Below, piece by piece: positions 40,833-51,141 of a stretch of DNA of 64,000 nt. The position numbers and the translations under genes are program-made. The notes beneath the pieces are model-generated. The model ran no database searches and was not told the DNA's origin. It was given only the letters and a program-made list of their open reading frames with translations. Position 1 is the stretch's first letter. Each line of letters starts with the position of its first letter. This DNA is from Sheuella amnicola (lineage in GTDB: Bacteria > Pseudomonadota > Gammaproteobacteria > Burkholderiales > Burkholderiaceae_B), in the NCBI RefSeq assembly GCF_010499255.1, contig NZ_JAAGRN010000010.1:1-64000 (forward strand). The letters are read 5' to 3'.

Positions 40833-41141
40833 TTATTCAATCACCTTGGGGACCAGAAATAATCCATCGCGCGCGCCGGGGGCATTTGCCATCAAGGCCA
40901 GTCGCCGTTCGGTTGAACCCGCTTCGGTCACGATATCCTCGCGAAGGCGTAGTTGGATATCGGAGGTGGCGGCCAAAGGGTGGGCAAGTGGCTCGATCCC
41001 CTTGGTGTCGACTGCTTGAAGCTCTTGAATCAAGCCCAGAATTTCGCCAAGTTCGATTTGAGCTCGGCTAATTTGCTCGTTAGTGAGTCGCAGGCGTGCC
41101 AGACGCGCGATGCGAATGACTTCTTGTTCGGTAAAAGCCAT
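40833..41141 (-). CDS. gatC: Asp/Glu-tRNA(Asn/Gln) amidotransferase subunit C
   Basis: A small linker subunit that stabilises GatA and GatB. The start at 41141 ([19 protein letters not shown]) gives 102 aa, the normal length; the open frame to 41252 lacks similarity. The helix [23 protein letters not shown] and the C-terminal [17 protein letters not shown] are signatures. It is first in the gatCAB operon and divergent from mreB. Confidence 0.95.
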   Translation of the reverse strand: MAFTEQEVIRIARLARLRLTNEQISRAQIELGEILGLIQELQAVDTKGIEPLAHPLAATSDIQLRLREDIVTEAGSTERRLALMANAPGARDGLFLVPKVIE

Positions 41142-41388
41142 AAATTTCGCTTTAATCAGAGTTTGTACATGTAAGCAAGTAATCCCTAGGGCGTACTCGA
41201 AAACATGCGGTTTTGACCATGAAGAGGGTCGGGGAATATCCGGATGAGCCAATGGTTGTCTTGACGAATCCAGACGAATTATAAGTTATGATAAGGGGCT
41301 ATTCGCAGCGTGTTGAGAACACGTTCCACGCTAGCGTTTGCCCAAATGTCCGCACGATTAACGCGTGCTTCAATTTTTCTCTGGCTGA

Positions 41389-42438
<1,050 letters not shown>

Positions 42439-42447
42439 TCAAGTCTG

Positions 42448-42476
42448 CGGACCCGGTTTGAATGTTTCGGGTTCCG
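42448..42476 (+). other. Imperfect hairpin after mreB
   Basis: CGGACCCG and CGGGTTCCG-type arms fold back over a GTTTGAATGTTT loop just after the mreB stop. It may reduce read-through into mreC, since MreB is needed in larger amounts. No T run is present. Confidence 0.4.
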
Positions 42477-42534
42477 TCTGAAATGTGTTTGTCGCCGTGC
42501 TGACGGCATGGCGCTCTGTTCGTATTGAGTTTTC

Positions 42535-43452
42535 ATGCAACGACATGCCACCCTCAGGTTGTTTCGACGTGGCCCGGCCGCAGAGGTCAAGCTTGCTTTG
42601 CTTGCTCTGATAGCAATCGTCTTGCTTGTTTCCGATGCAAATTGGAAAACCCTCAATCCCTTGCGTCAAGCTGTTTCCGTATTTCTTTATCCTTTTCAAC
42701 GTGCCGTCATGTTGCCTCGCGATGCGGTGGTGACCATGGGCGATTGGTATAACGCAGCGGCTGAAATCCGGGCCGAAAACGAAGGATTGCAGCGTCAGCG
42801 AATCGAGCTGGCGCAGATGACCAGCCATTCTGCTCAACTAGCGGCGGAGAACGCGCAACTCAGACGACTGATGGGCGTATTCGATAAGGCGGTCGATCAG
42901 CCTGCCATCGTAGTGGAGGTTCTTTACGAACCCGCTAATGCATTCAATAGGCGCATTGTTTTTAATAAAGGTAGTCGCGATGGTATTTTGCCGGGAATGC
43001 CTGTGATTGATGAGGGTGGGGTGGTCGGGCAGATCATTCGCGTAACCCCCATGTCTTCTGAGGCTGCCATGTTGACCGACGAGGTTGTATCGATTCCGGT
43101 TCAGATTTTGCGAAACGGACTGCGTTTAATTGCCTTTGGCTCGACAACACCCGGCAAGGTCGAAGTGCGTTATTTTTCGAGTGATGCCGATATTCGTGAA
43201 GACGACTTACTGGTGACAAGTGGTGTGGGCGGGGTATTTCCACCCGGTTTATCGGTCGGTAAAATCGAAAAGGTTGAGCGAAATTCTTCAACCGGTTTTG
43301 CCCGTGCTCAAGCGCAGCCATCTTCGCATCCAGAACGATACCGACACTTTTTGATTTTGCAGGTGCCGCTGGATCAGGGCGTGGCACCATTTGCCGTCAA
43401 ACCTTCCATCCCCAATTCGGAGCAAAGTGGTGCGACGTCAAAATCAAAGTGA
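42535..43452 (+). CDS. mreC: Rod shape-determining protein MreC
   Basis: A bitopic periplasmic scaffold linking MreB to the elongasome. It has one N-terminal membrane helix (LALLALIAIVLLVSD, about 19-33), a coiled coil around 75-115 (NEGLQRQRIELAQMTSHSAQ continuing), then the beta-barrel MreC core with NKGSRDGILPGMPVID and GVGGVFPPGLSVGKIEKVER. It is 305 aa. Its 3' end overlaps mreD by 26 bp. Confidence 0.94.
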   Translation: MQRHATLRLFRRGPAAEVKLALLALIAIVLLVSDANWKTLNPLRQAVSVFLYPFQRAVMLPRDAVVTMGDWYNAAAEIRAENEGLQRQRIELAQMTSHSAQLAAENAQLRRLMGVFDKAVDQPAIVVEVLYEPANAFNRRIVFNKGSRDGILPGMPVIDEGGVVGQIIRVTPMSSEAAMLTDEVVSIPVQILRNGLRLIAFGSTTPGKVEVRYFSSDADIREDDLLVTSGVGGVFPPGLSVGKIEKVERNSSTGFARAQAQPSSHPERYRHFLILQVPLDQGVAPFAVKPSIPNSEQSGATSKSK

Positions 43453-44014
43453 ACATTCCGGTTTGCGTGTCCGCTCAGCTCGCCCACCTGTCCCCCGGCC
43501 TCATGGTGTTCACCCCGATCCTATCGAGAACGCGGCAAGTCCGCGCTTTATTTGGGGGACGTTGATCGCTGTCTTCATGTTGTCTTTGCTTCCCTGGCGT
43601 CAGTGGCAAGCCGCGCCCGATCTGCTTTTGCTGGTGATTGCTTTTTGGGCAGTGCACGACTCCAGAAGGGTTGGGATGCTGGTGGGGTTTGTGTTCGGCC
43701 TAATGATGGATGTGCATGATGTCGGCCCATTGGGTTTGCAGGCACTGACCTACACGATTGTTTGCTATGGAGCGAATGTGTTGCATCGACGACTATTGCG
43801 CTTTGATCTCTGGAGCCAGGGATTGCATATGCTGCCAGTTTTTTTCTTTGCAAAACTGTCCGGCGTTCTGATCAATGCTTGGCTGGCGAATTATTGGGCC
43901 GGCTGGACGTGGACCATTGGCGTTATTTTGACTGCAGCCCTTTGGCCAGCGGTTGGCTGGCTGCTTTTACTGCCTCAGCATCGTATGTCCGATGCCGATG
44001 CCACTTCAGTCTAA
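43427..44014 (+). CDS. mreD: Rod shape-determining protein MreD
   Basis: An inner-membrane elongasome protein. Starts at GTG 43427 or the adjacent GTG 43430 both follow GGAGCAAA; the upstream frame lies within mreC and is not needed. It is about 195 aa. A hydrophilic N-terminus of ~50 residues, longer than in E. coli MreD, precedes five membrane helices including PDLLLLVIAFWAV and VGMLVGFVFGLMMDVHDVGPLG, which is the family signature. Confidence 0.88.
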   Translation: MVRRQNQSEHSGLRVRSARPPVPRPHGVHPDPIENAASPRFIWGTLIAVFMLSLLPWRQWQAAPDLLLLVIAFWAVHDSRRVGMLVGFVFGLMMDVHDVGPLGLQALTYTIVCYGANVLHRRLLRFDLWSQGLHMLPVFFFAKLSGVLINAWLANYWAGWTWTIGVILTAALWPAVGWLLLLPQHRMSDADATSV

Positions 44015-44027
44015 TGGTCGGTTCGGC

Positions 44028-45965
44028 ATGTTCGAGTTTAAAAAAACCAGCCAACAGCAGAAAGGACGCTTTTTGCTGCGCGCCTTGGTTGCGGGGGCGG
44101 TAGCGCTCATCTGCTTCGGATTATTGGTTGGTCGGTTCTGGGTTTTGCAGGTTGAGCGTCATGAAGGCCTAGCCGCTCGGGCGGACAGTAATCGGATTGC
44201 AGTGGTTCCGATTCCGCCCAGACGCGGTGAAATCGTTGATCGCAATGGCGAAGTGCTAGCGCGTAACCATTTAAGCTATACCCTCGAGGTTGTGCCTGCC
44301 CGTGTCGGAAATCTAGACGAACTTTTCAGTCAGTTGATGCCGATCGTCCATATCAGCAGTGTTGATCAGCGACGCTTTAAAAGACGTGTTGCCGAGTCGG
44401 GTCGCTATTCGAGTGTGGTGTTGCGTAATAATTTAAATGAAACCGAAGCCGCCTGGTTTTCGGCCCACTCGTTTAATTTTCCCGGTGTCGAATTACGGGC
44501 TCGCTGGGTCAGAGAGTACCCGCAAGGAAAATCGGCTGCCCATGTCATAGGATATATCGGTCGCATTTCAGAGTCGGACCTCAACGAGCTGGATGATTCA
44601 GGGCGGTTGGGTAACTATCGCGGTACGGACGTCATCGGTAAAAAAGGAATCGAGAAAACATACGAGACAGCTTTGCACGGCAAGACAGGCGTTCAGGAAG
44701 TTGAGGTGACTGCCAGGGGAAAGCCGGTTCGTGTTTTACGTCGGACAGATCCGATTCCGGGCTCGAACCTGGTGCTTTCGCTTGATATGAATCTTCAGCG
44801 GGTCGCAGAGGATGCTTTCAAAGATCAACGTGGGGCACTGGTTGCCATTGAGCCGGCCACAGGCGATGTACTTGCATTTGTATCGCAACCATCCTTCGAT
44901 CCGAATCTGTTTATTGATGGGATTGATGTCGAAAGCTGGAAGCAACTAAACGAATCGCCGGACCATCCTCTTGTGAACCGTCCGATCAGTGGAACATATC
45001 CGATTGGTTCCACGTATAAACCATTTGTTGCGTTGGCCGCACTTGAATTGAACAAGCGTCGAGCCACGGATCGGATTTCCGATCCTGGATATTTTGAGTT
45101 TGGTGGCCAAAGGTTTCGAAATTCAGGGTCAACAGCATTCGGTTCAATCGATATGCATTTTGCGTTAGTTGTATCCTCGGATACTTACTTTTATTCCCTT
45201 GGACCCGAAATTGGCGTGAATGGTTTGCATGATTTCATGAAGCCTTTCAGCTTCGGCCAGTTGACGGGTATTGATATCGATGGGGAAAAGCGCGGGGTAC
45301 TCCCTTCGACGGACTGGAAACGTAGTGCTTATAAAAAGAAAGAACAGCAGCGTTGGTATGCTGGAGAAACCATATCTGTTGCCGTCGGACAAGGCTATAA
45401 CTCTTTCACCTTGATGCAGTTGGCCCAGGCCACTGCTGTTTTGGCCAATGATGGGACCTATATGAAACCTCACTTGGTCAAGCAAATCGAAAATGCCACT
45501 ACGGGGGAGCGAAAGCCAACTGTTGCCGAAGCGTCATACAAAATTCCACTGAAGAAAGAAAATATCCAGGTTATTAAAAGGGCGTTGGCCGATGTCACCA
45601 CTTCCGGTACGGCTAGGCAAGCATTCGCAGGTTCAGCTTATGCCGCAGCCGGAAAGACCGGAACTGCACAGGTATATAGCTTGCGGGGTTCCAAATACCG
45701 TGCCAACGCGATCGATGAAAGATTGCGTGACCATGCCTTGTTCATGGCGTTCGCACCGGCAGCGAACCCGACGATCGCAGTTGCTATTATTGTTGAAAAT
45801 GCTGGCTGGGGTGGAAGTGTTGCCGCACCGATCGCTCGCAAGGTGTTTGATGCCTGGTTGCTTAAAGGGCAAGACAAACCTAAATCCCCGGTAACGTCTC
45901 AAGTCAAGCAGACAGTGACCGAACGACCCGTAGTCGAAAGCAAAGAAGTCGAGTCGACGCAATGA
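44028..45965 (+). CDS. mrdA: Penicillin-binding protein 2
   Basis: The transpeptidase of the elongasome, anchored by an N-terminal helix (ALVAGAVALICFGLLVGRFWVLQV). The start at 44028 (MFEFKKTSQQQ) lies 13 bp after the mreD stop; upstream ATGs fall inside mreD. The dimerisation domain contains RRGEIVDRNGEVLA. The catalytic serine is in GSTYK (Ser328), followed by SSDTY and KTGTA (543-547). It is 645 aa. It overlaps rodA by 4 bp (ATGA). Confidence 0.96.
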   Translation: MFEFKKTSQQQKGRFLLRALVAGAVALICFGLLVGRFWVLQVERHEGLAARADSNRIAVVPIPPRRGEIVDRNGEVLARNHLSYTLEVVPARVGNLDELFSQLMPIVHISSVDQRRFKRRVAESGRYSSVVLRNNLNETEAAWFSAHSFNFPGVELRARWVREYPQGKSAAHVIGYIGRISESDLNELDDSGRLGNYRGTDVIGKKGIEKTYETALHGKTGVQEVEVTARGKPVRVLRRTDPIPGSNLVLSLDMNLQRVAEDAFKDQRGALVAIEPATGDVLAFVSQPSFDPNLFIDGIDVESWKQLNESPDHPLVNRPISGTYPIGSTYKPFVALAALELNKRRATDRISDPGYFEFGGQRFRNSGSTAFGSIDMHFALVVSSDTYFYSLGPEIGVNGLHDFMKPFSFGQLTGIDIDGEKRGVLPSTDWKRSAYKKKEQQRWYAGETISVAVGQGYNSFTLMQLAQATAVLANDGTYMKPHLVKQIENATTGERKPTVAEASYKIPLKKENIQVIKRALADVTTSGTARQAFAGSAYAAAGKTGTAQVYSLRGSKYRANAIDERLRDHALFMAFAPAANPTIAVAIIVENAGWGGSVAAPIARKVFDAWLLKGQDKPKSPVTSQVKQTVTERPVVESKEVESTQ

Positions 45966-47098
45966 AATATATATTCAATTTTTTGCGAAGAATGGTCCAT
46001 GCGATTGATTGGCCGTTGATGCTGATTTTGATGGTGCTTGCGCTGGTGGGGTTGTTGGTGATGCATTCCGCTGTTGGCGGGACTGATTGGCGCTTTGCGG
46101 ACCAGAGTCGAAATTTCATTGTTGCATTCCTTGCGATGTGGATCGTCGCAATGACGCCACCGCACATTATTTCCAAGCTTGCCGTGCCGTTTTATGTTGT
46201 CGGTGTCTTGTTATTGCTTGGCGTGTTCTTTTTTGGCGATACGAGCAAAGGCGCCACCCGTTGGCTTAATCTGGGCTTTACGCGAATTCAGCCGTCTGAA
46301 ATGATGAAGATTGCAGCACCACTGATGCTTGCCTGGTATTTCAGCTTTCGTGAAGGAACGATGCGATTTTTTGATTTTTTCGTCTCGGCCGTATTGCTGG
46401 CGATTCCTTTTTTGCTGATCGTCAAACAGCCCGATTTAGGAACGGCATTATTAGTGTTTGGCGCAGGCTTTTGCGTGATTTATTTTGCCGGACTTCCTTT
46501 TAAGTTGTTATTGCCTGTCGTGATCGTTGGCGTGATCGGCATCGGTTCAATCATCGCTTTTCAGGAAGATTTGTGCGATGACGACTTTGATTGGGTCGTT
46601 TTACATGACTATCAAAAACATCGTATTTGCACATTGCTTGATCCGAGCACCGATCCTTTGGGCAAGGGGTTTCATACGATTCAATCCACCATCGCCGTAG
46701 GTTCGGGTGGTGTTTACGGCAAAGGGTATATGAACGGAACGCAGACACACCTGGACTTTATTCCCGAAAGGACGACAGACTTTATCTTCGCCGTCTTTTC
46801 CGAAGAGTTTGGTTTGTATGGCGGCGTCATGTTGCTTTTGCTTTATTCCCTCTTGCTGGCACGAGGTTTGACCATCGCGGTGAGGGCTCCGACGCACTTC
46901 AGTCGCCTGCTTGCCGGTGCGCTGACAATGGTTTTATTCATTTATGTATTCGTAAATATCGGAATGGTGACGGGAATTCTTCCTGTCGTGGGCGTGCCCC
47001 TGCCATTGCTAAGTTATGGCGGTACGGCATTGCTGACAATAGGCATTGCTTGCGGTATTTTGATGAGCATCAGTAAATATCGGCCGCCGCAGCAGTAA
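45962..47098 (+). CDS. rodA: Peptidoglycan glycosyltransferase RodA
   Basis: A SEDS-family polymerase that works with PBP2 in side-wall growth. It is 378 aa with about ten membrane helices. Signatures are SKGATRWLNLGFTRIQPSEMMKIA, KQPDLGTALLV, the extracellular-loop catalytic Asp region HLDFIPERTTDFIFAVFSEEFG and VGVPLPLLSYGGTALLT. The loop around EDLCDDDFDWVVLHDYQKHR is acidic. It is translationally coupled to mrdA and convergent with mutY. Confidence 0.95.
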   Translation: MKYIFNFLRRMVHAIDWPLMLILMVLALVGLLVMHSAVGGTDWRFADQSRNFIVAFLAMWIVAMTPPHIISKLAVPFYVVGVLLLLGVFFFGDTSKGATRWLNLGFTRIQPSEMMKIAAPLMLAWYFSFREGTMRFFDFFVSAVLLAIPFLLIVKQPDLGTALLVFGAGFCVIYFAGLPFKLLLPVVIVGVIGIGSIIAFQEDLCDDDFDWVVLHDYQKHRICTLLDPSTDPLGKGFHTIQSTIAVGSGGVYGKGYMNGTQTHLDFIPERTTDFIFAVFSEEFGLYGGVMLLLLYSLLLARGLTIAVRAPTHFSRLLAGALTMVLFIYVFVNIGMVTGILPVVGVPLPLLSYGGTALLTIGIACGILMSISKYRPPQQ

Positions 47099-47110
47099 CT
47101 CATCAATCGT

Positions 47111-48202
47111 TCAGCCGAGCATATTGTCAGTTAAAAGTCCTTTGAGCAATTTTCGTACGGGCGCGGGCAAACCGAGAGTGTGCAGATCTTTGACCGTGAT
47201 CCATTCGAGCCGGTCTGTTCGAGTCGCAATCTGAGACTTGGTAAAACGGTTGCTTCCAAGATAGGCAATGACCGGAAAGATCGTCAGCCTGAAATGCGTG
47301 AACACATGTTGAAACGGCGTCAGGCTGTGAGTTTGTTTTGCCTTCAAGCCAAAACGATCGCAATATTGTTCAACCGGTGTATCGCTTTGAACTTCCGGCA
47401 AGCTCCATAATCCGCCCCAGATACCCGATTCGGGACGCTTTTCAAGCAGAATTCTGCCTTGATGGCATGCGATAAGCATGCCAGTAGTACGTTCGGGAGT
47501 CGTTTTGCGTGCTCGAGGCCAGGGTAATTCGCGCGTGCGGCCTTGGATATGGGCTTGGCAATCTTTTTTTATCGGACAAGTCAGGCACGCTGGTTGATGT
47601 TTTGTGCAAAGTGTCGCGCCTAGATCCATCAATCCCTGTGTATACGCTGTCATGATATCCGGATCCCGTTTGAGTTGGATCGCGGTGGGTAAGGCGTCGG
47701 TCGCTTGCTTCCATAGTGATTGTTCGACTGGCTTGGTTGTTACATCGCCTTCGATTGCAAAATACCTGGCGAATACCCGCTTGACGTTGCCATCCAATAT
47801 GGCGATGCGTTCGGCATAACAAAAGGATGCTATCGCCGCGGCAGTGGATGGTCCGATGCCTGGCAAAGTTGCGAGTCGTTTCGCATCGGGTGGGAATCGT
47901 CCTCCCCAGTCCTGCATAACGGATCGAGCACATGCGTGAAGGTTGCGGGCCCTTGCGTAGTATCCCAGGCCGGCCCAAAGCGACATGACATCTTCTGCCG
48001 GTGCGCAAGCTAGTGCTTCCACATCCGGAAAACGATCCATAAATCGCTGATAGTACGGAACAACTGCCGCAACTTGTGTTTGTTGCAACATGATTTCCGA
48101 GAGCCACACCCGATAGGGGTCCTTAGTGTTTTGCCAGGGCAAGTCGTGCCTGCCGTGCTGACGTTGCCAGGCAACCAATCGGGTCGCAAGCTTGAACGCC
48201 AT
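47111..48202 (-). CDS. mutY: Adenine DNA glycosylase MutY
   Basis: It removes adenine mispaired with 8-oxoguanine. The catalytic glutamate is in LSEIMLQQT, the helix-hairpin-helix is TLPGIGPSTAAAIASF with the catalytic aspartate in AILDGNVKRV, and the [4Fe-4S] loop is C-x6-C-x2-C-x5-C (CTKHQPACLTCPIKKDC). A C-terminal NUDIX-like domain recognises 8-oxoG. The start at 48202 (MAFKLATRLV) gives 363 aa. It follows ftsX closely on the minus strand. Confidence 0.95.
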   Translation of the reverse strand: MAFKLATRLVAWQRQHGRHDLPWQNTKDPYRVWLSEIMLQQTQVAAVVPYYQRFMDRFPDVEALACAPAEDVMSLWAGLGYYARARNLHACARSVMQDWGGRFPPDAKRLATLPGIGPSTAAAIASFCYAERIAILDGNVKRVFARYFAIEGDVTTKPVEQSLWKQATDALPTAIQLKRDPDIMTAYTQGLMDLGATLCTKHQPACLTCPIKKDCQAHIQGRTRELPWPRARKTTPERTTGMLIACHQGRILLEKRPESGIWGGLWSLPEVQSDTPVEQYCDRFGLKAKQTHSLTPFQHVFTHFRLTIFPVIAYLGSNRFTKSQIATRTDRLEWITVKDLHTLGLPAPVRKLLKGLLTDNMLG

Positions 48203-48208
48203 GACCAA

Positions 48209-49117
48209 TTAGAACCGGGTGTTTCGTTGTACCGACCAACGCGCAGACAGCGAACCCAATATTGCCACAAAAATAATGGCCAGAATCAGTATGGAGACCG
48301 GCGGTAAGGCCAATGCGAATTCAGAATCGTAACTTCGAGCCAAACTTGAAAGCGCTTGATTAAGAGGTATCAGTGCTAAATGTGCGACGCCTATTGCGAT
48401 GAGTGCCGCAAGCGTACAGGTAATTGCACCCAAATATAGAAAGGGACGGCGGACAAAGGATTCGGTTGCACCAACAAGACGAGCTACGGCGATTTCTTCG
48501 CGCTGAGACAAGGCTTGCATGCGTACAGTGTTAAAAACAGTAGCCAGCACGACAAGGGCGACGCTGATCGCCAACAGCAAAAGTCCTATGCGCGCGAAAC
48601 GCAATAAGGCCTCCAACCGTTGAACCCAGGCACTGTCGAGTTGGACCAAGTCTACGCCCGACCACTTGCGCCATGTCTGGGCAAGCGTGTCTGCTCGGTT
48701 TGCCAGATCGTCTCCGGGGCGCAGAGTCACAATTACGGCGTCAGGCAATGGGTTGCTCGGCAAGACCTTTAATGCTTGTTCCCAGGCTGGATTCGCTCGT
48801 AGTTCATTCAATGCAGCATCACGAGTCACAACGCGAACCGACTCCAGATCGCCCGCATGTTCTTTGCGGATTCGTGTTGCGATTTGATCCGCCTGCCCCT
48901 TTGCGGCATCTGTTTTCAGAAAGACTGTCAGCTCGGGTGTAACTGAAAGATCCTTTGCGACCGGTTGAACCGATACCAGCAGGGATACGCCCAGCAGAGG
49001 TAAAGACAGTGCAAGCGCAATGACCAGTAAATTGGCGAGCGATGAAAAAGGCTGTGCGATCAATCGTCTGAGTGTGACCGTTAAAGCGTAAAAGTGTTGG
49101 CGCAGTATCCTTTTCAT
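48209..49117 (-). CDS. ftsX: Cell division protein FtsX
   Basis: The permease-like partner of FtsE, which activates septal hydrolases and divisome assembly. It is 302 aa with an N-terminal cytoplasmic stretch, one helix (LLVIALALSLPLLGVSLLV), an extracytoplasmic domain (residues ~55-165) and three further helices. REEIAVARLVGATESFVRRPFLYLGA is the family signature. It is 2 bp after ftsE. Confidence 0.94.
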   Translation of the reverse strand: MKRILRQHFYALTVTLRRLIAQPFSSLANLLVIALALSLPLLGVSLLVSVQPVAKDLSVTPELTVFLKTDAAKGQADQIATRIRKEHAGDLESVRVVTRDAALNELRANPAWEQALKVLPSNPLPDAVIVTLRPGDDLANRADTLAQTWRKWSGVDLVQLDSAWVQRLEALLRFARIGLLLLAISVALVVLATVFNTVRMQALSQREEIAVARLVGATESFVRRPFLYLGAITCTLAALIAIGVAHLALIPLNQALSSLARSYDSEFALALPPVSILILAIIFVAILGSLSARWSVQRNTRF

Positions 49118-49119
49118 GC

Positions 49120-49833
49120 TTAATTTCTCTGGCTTGAATATCCGGCCATGCCGTTGGATTGCATCGCACGTGGGCTGGACAGGTCGGTAAATTTGCCCGG
49201 TTCGATCCTGAATGTGCGGCTAGCGTATTCGGCCATCAACTCTTCATCGTGCGACGCGATCAGTGTTGTGACCCCGACGCGGTTAAAGTCTTTAAAAACC
49301 GACATGATCTTGCGTGCGGTTTCCCGATCCAGGTTGGCGGTTGGCTCGTCCGCGATGAGAATGGCGGGTTTATTGACGATAGCCCTGGCAATGGCAAGGC
49401 GTTGCTGTTCGCCGCCAGATAGTTCGATTGGATTGATATCTTCTTTTGTCGACAGGCCAACCTTCTCGAGTGCTGCTCGGGCGCGGGCAAGGGCGAGTTT
49501 GGGCTCCAGGCCGGTGACGGCAAGCGGAAGTAAAACATTGTGAATAGCGCTTCGGTCATAAAGCAGGTGGGTGTCTTGTAAAATCACGCCTACCGCGCGC
49601 CTCAGATAAGGGCGGGCTCGCTTGGGAAGCTGGTCGAGACGTTGTCCATTGACCTGAATTGAGCCCCGGGATGATGGTTCGAGCCCCCCGATCATTTTGA
49701 GCAAGGTCGATTTACCCGCTCCGGACGGGCCTGCGACGAAAATGAACTCACCGGCCTGCACGCGAAAGGTGATATCGACCAGAATGTTGCGGCCTCGGCC
49801 ATAAGATTTAAAAACGTGCTGGAATTCGATCAT
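49120..49833 (-). CDS. ftsE: Cell division ATP-binding protein FtsE
   Basis: The ATPase of the FtsEX complex. The start at 49833 (MIEFQHVFKSYG) gives 237 aa; the frame extension to 49872 lies in the leader. Walker A is GPSGAGKST, the Q-loop region VGVILQDTHLLYD, the signature LSGGEQQRLAIARA and Walker B ILIADEPTANLD. It heads the ftsE-ftsX(-mutY) run and is divergent from the aap operon. Confidence 0.95.
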   Translation of the reverse strand: MIEFQHVFKSYGRGRNILVDITFRVQAGEFIFVAGPSGAGKSTLLKMIGGLEPSSRGSIQVNGQRLDQLPKRARPYLRRAVGVILQDTHLLYDRSAIHNVLLPLAVTGLEPKLALARARAALEKVGLSTKEDINPIELSGGEQQRLAIARAIVNKPAILIADEPTANLDRETARKIMSVFKDFNRVGVTTLIASHDEELMAEYASRTFRIEPGKFTDLSSPRAMQSNGMAGYSSQRN

Positions 49834-50011
49834 ATTTGAGTACGCAAAGTAAGCCCTAATATTAACTCCCACTGATTAAGGTACCATTGACGGCAAGGGA
49901 TTTCCCCCATACAGTCATTTCCAGAGTGCAGTTACGATCCGTTACCCGCACTTTGTGCCCTTGGCTGAATAGTTTTGTCGGCTAAATTTGTTGTGATCTG
50001 GAGAACTAAAC

Positions 50012-51028
50012 ATGAAATTTCTTAAGTTTGCCGCAGTTGCTGCCGCGATGCTCGCTGCCAGCTCCGCCGCTCAGGCCGGCGCGACGTTCGATAACGTTAA
50101 AAAGAAAGGATTTGTGCAGTGCGGCGTCTCGACAGGCGTGATCGGCTTCTCGGCAGCAGACAGCAAAGGTGTCTGGAAAGGTCTCGACGTTGATATGTGC
50201 CGTGCCGTCGCAGCAACCATGTTCGGCGATTCGACCAAATTTAAAGTCACTCCCCTGACGTCGCAACAGCGTTTTACCGCTCTTCAGTCTGGTGAAATCG
50301 ATGTTTTGACACGTAACACGACTCAAACACTGACTCGCGACACGACGTTGGGCATGCTGGGCGCAGGCGTGAATTACTACGACAGTCAGGGCGTGATTGT
50401 GCGCAAGGATCTGGGCGTTAAAAGCGCTAAAGAGCTGAACGGTGCGACGGTTTGCGTTCAGCCAGGCACGACGACCGAATTGAATTTGGCCGACTTTTTC
50501 CGTGCGAACAACATTACCTTCAAGCCGGTTGTGATCGAAAAGCTGGATGAAGTGGTTGGCGCCTTTGTTTCCGGTCGTTGTGATGCGTATACCACCGACA
50601 AATCGGGTATCGCCGGCAGCCGCTCAGCCATGCAAAATCCTGATCAGTACATCATTTTGCCCGAAGATTTTTCCAAAGAGCCTCTTGGCCCGATGGTTCG
50701 CCAGGGTGACGAGCAGTGGTTCAACGTGATCCGTTGGGCGCTGTTTGCCATGATTGAAGCCGAAGAATACGGTATTACCTCCAAAAACGTGGACGAAATG
50801 CTCAAGAGCACTAATCCTAACGTTCAGCGTATTCTGGGTGTGACGCCTGGCATGGGCAAGAACTTGGGAGTCGATGACAAGTGGGCTTACAACATCGTCA
50901 AGCAAGTGGGTAACTACGGCGAAAGTTTTGAGCGCAACGTCGGTGCAGACAGCCCCTTGAAATTGCCGCGTGGTTTGAACCAGCAATGGAACAAGGGCGG
51001 CATCATGTATGCTTGGCCAATTCGCTAA
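50012..51028 (+). CDS. aapJ: General L-amino-acid ABC transporter, substrate-binding protein
   Basis: A periplasmic family 3 solute-binding protein of 338 aa. The signal peptide is MKFLKFAAVAAAMLAASSAAQA|GATFD. The mature part has VKKKGFVQCGVSTGVIGFSAADSKG, the family signature WKGLDVDMCRAVAATMFGD, and YTTDKSGIAGSRSA. It is closest in wording to AapJ/BztA, which take up polar and acidic L-amino acids. It is first in the order J-Q-M-P. A perfect hairpin separates it from aapQ, in keeping with higher expression of the binding protein. Confidence 0.92.
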   Translation: MKFLKFAAVAAAMLAASSAAQAGATFDNVKKKGFVQCGVSTGVIGFSAADSKGVWKGLDVDMCRAVAATMFGDSTKFKVTPLTSQQRFTALQSGEIDVLTRNTTQTLTRDTTLGMLGAGVNYYDSQGVIVRKDLGVKSAKELNGATVCVQPGTTTELNLADFFRANNITFKPVVIEKLDEVVGAFVSGRCDAYTTDKSGIAGSRSAMQNPDQYIILPEDFSKEPLGPMVRQGDEQWFNVIRWALFAMIEAEEYGITSKNVDEMLKSTNPNVQRILGVTPGMGKNLGVDDKWAYNIVKQVGNYGESFERNVGADSPLKLPRGLNQQWNKGGIMYAWPIR

Positions 51029-51048
51029 GCTAAGTAAGTGCTAGTCTT

Positions 51049-51075
51049 GGGGCGATCGCGTGATGCGATCGCCCC
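51049..51075 (+). other. Intercistronic hairpin between aapJ and aapQ
   Basis: GGGGCGATCGC (51049-51059) pairs perfectly with GCGATCGCCCC (51065-51075) around loop GTGAT. Only GTTTC follows, so partial termination or 3'-end protection of aapJ mRNA is likely. Confidence 0.65.
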
Positions 51076-51141
51076 GTTTCAGGTCTTGCCAGTTGTTTGA
51101 GCGTGTATTGCGCGCTGTACGGCTTTTTAAACGACCCATTC

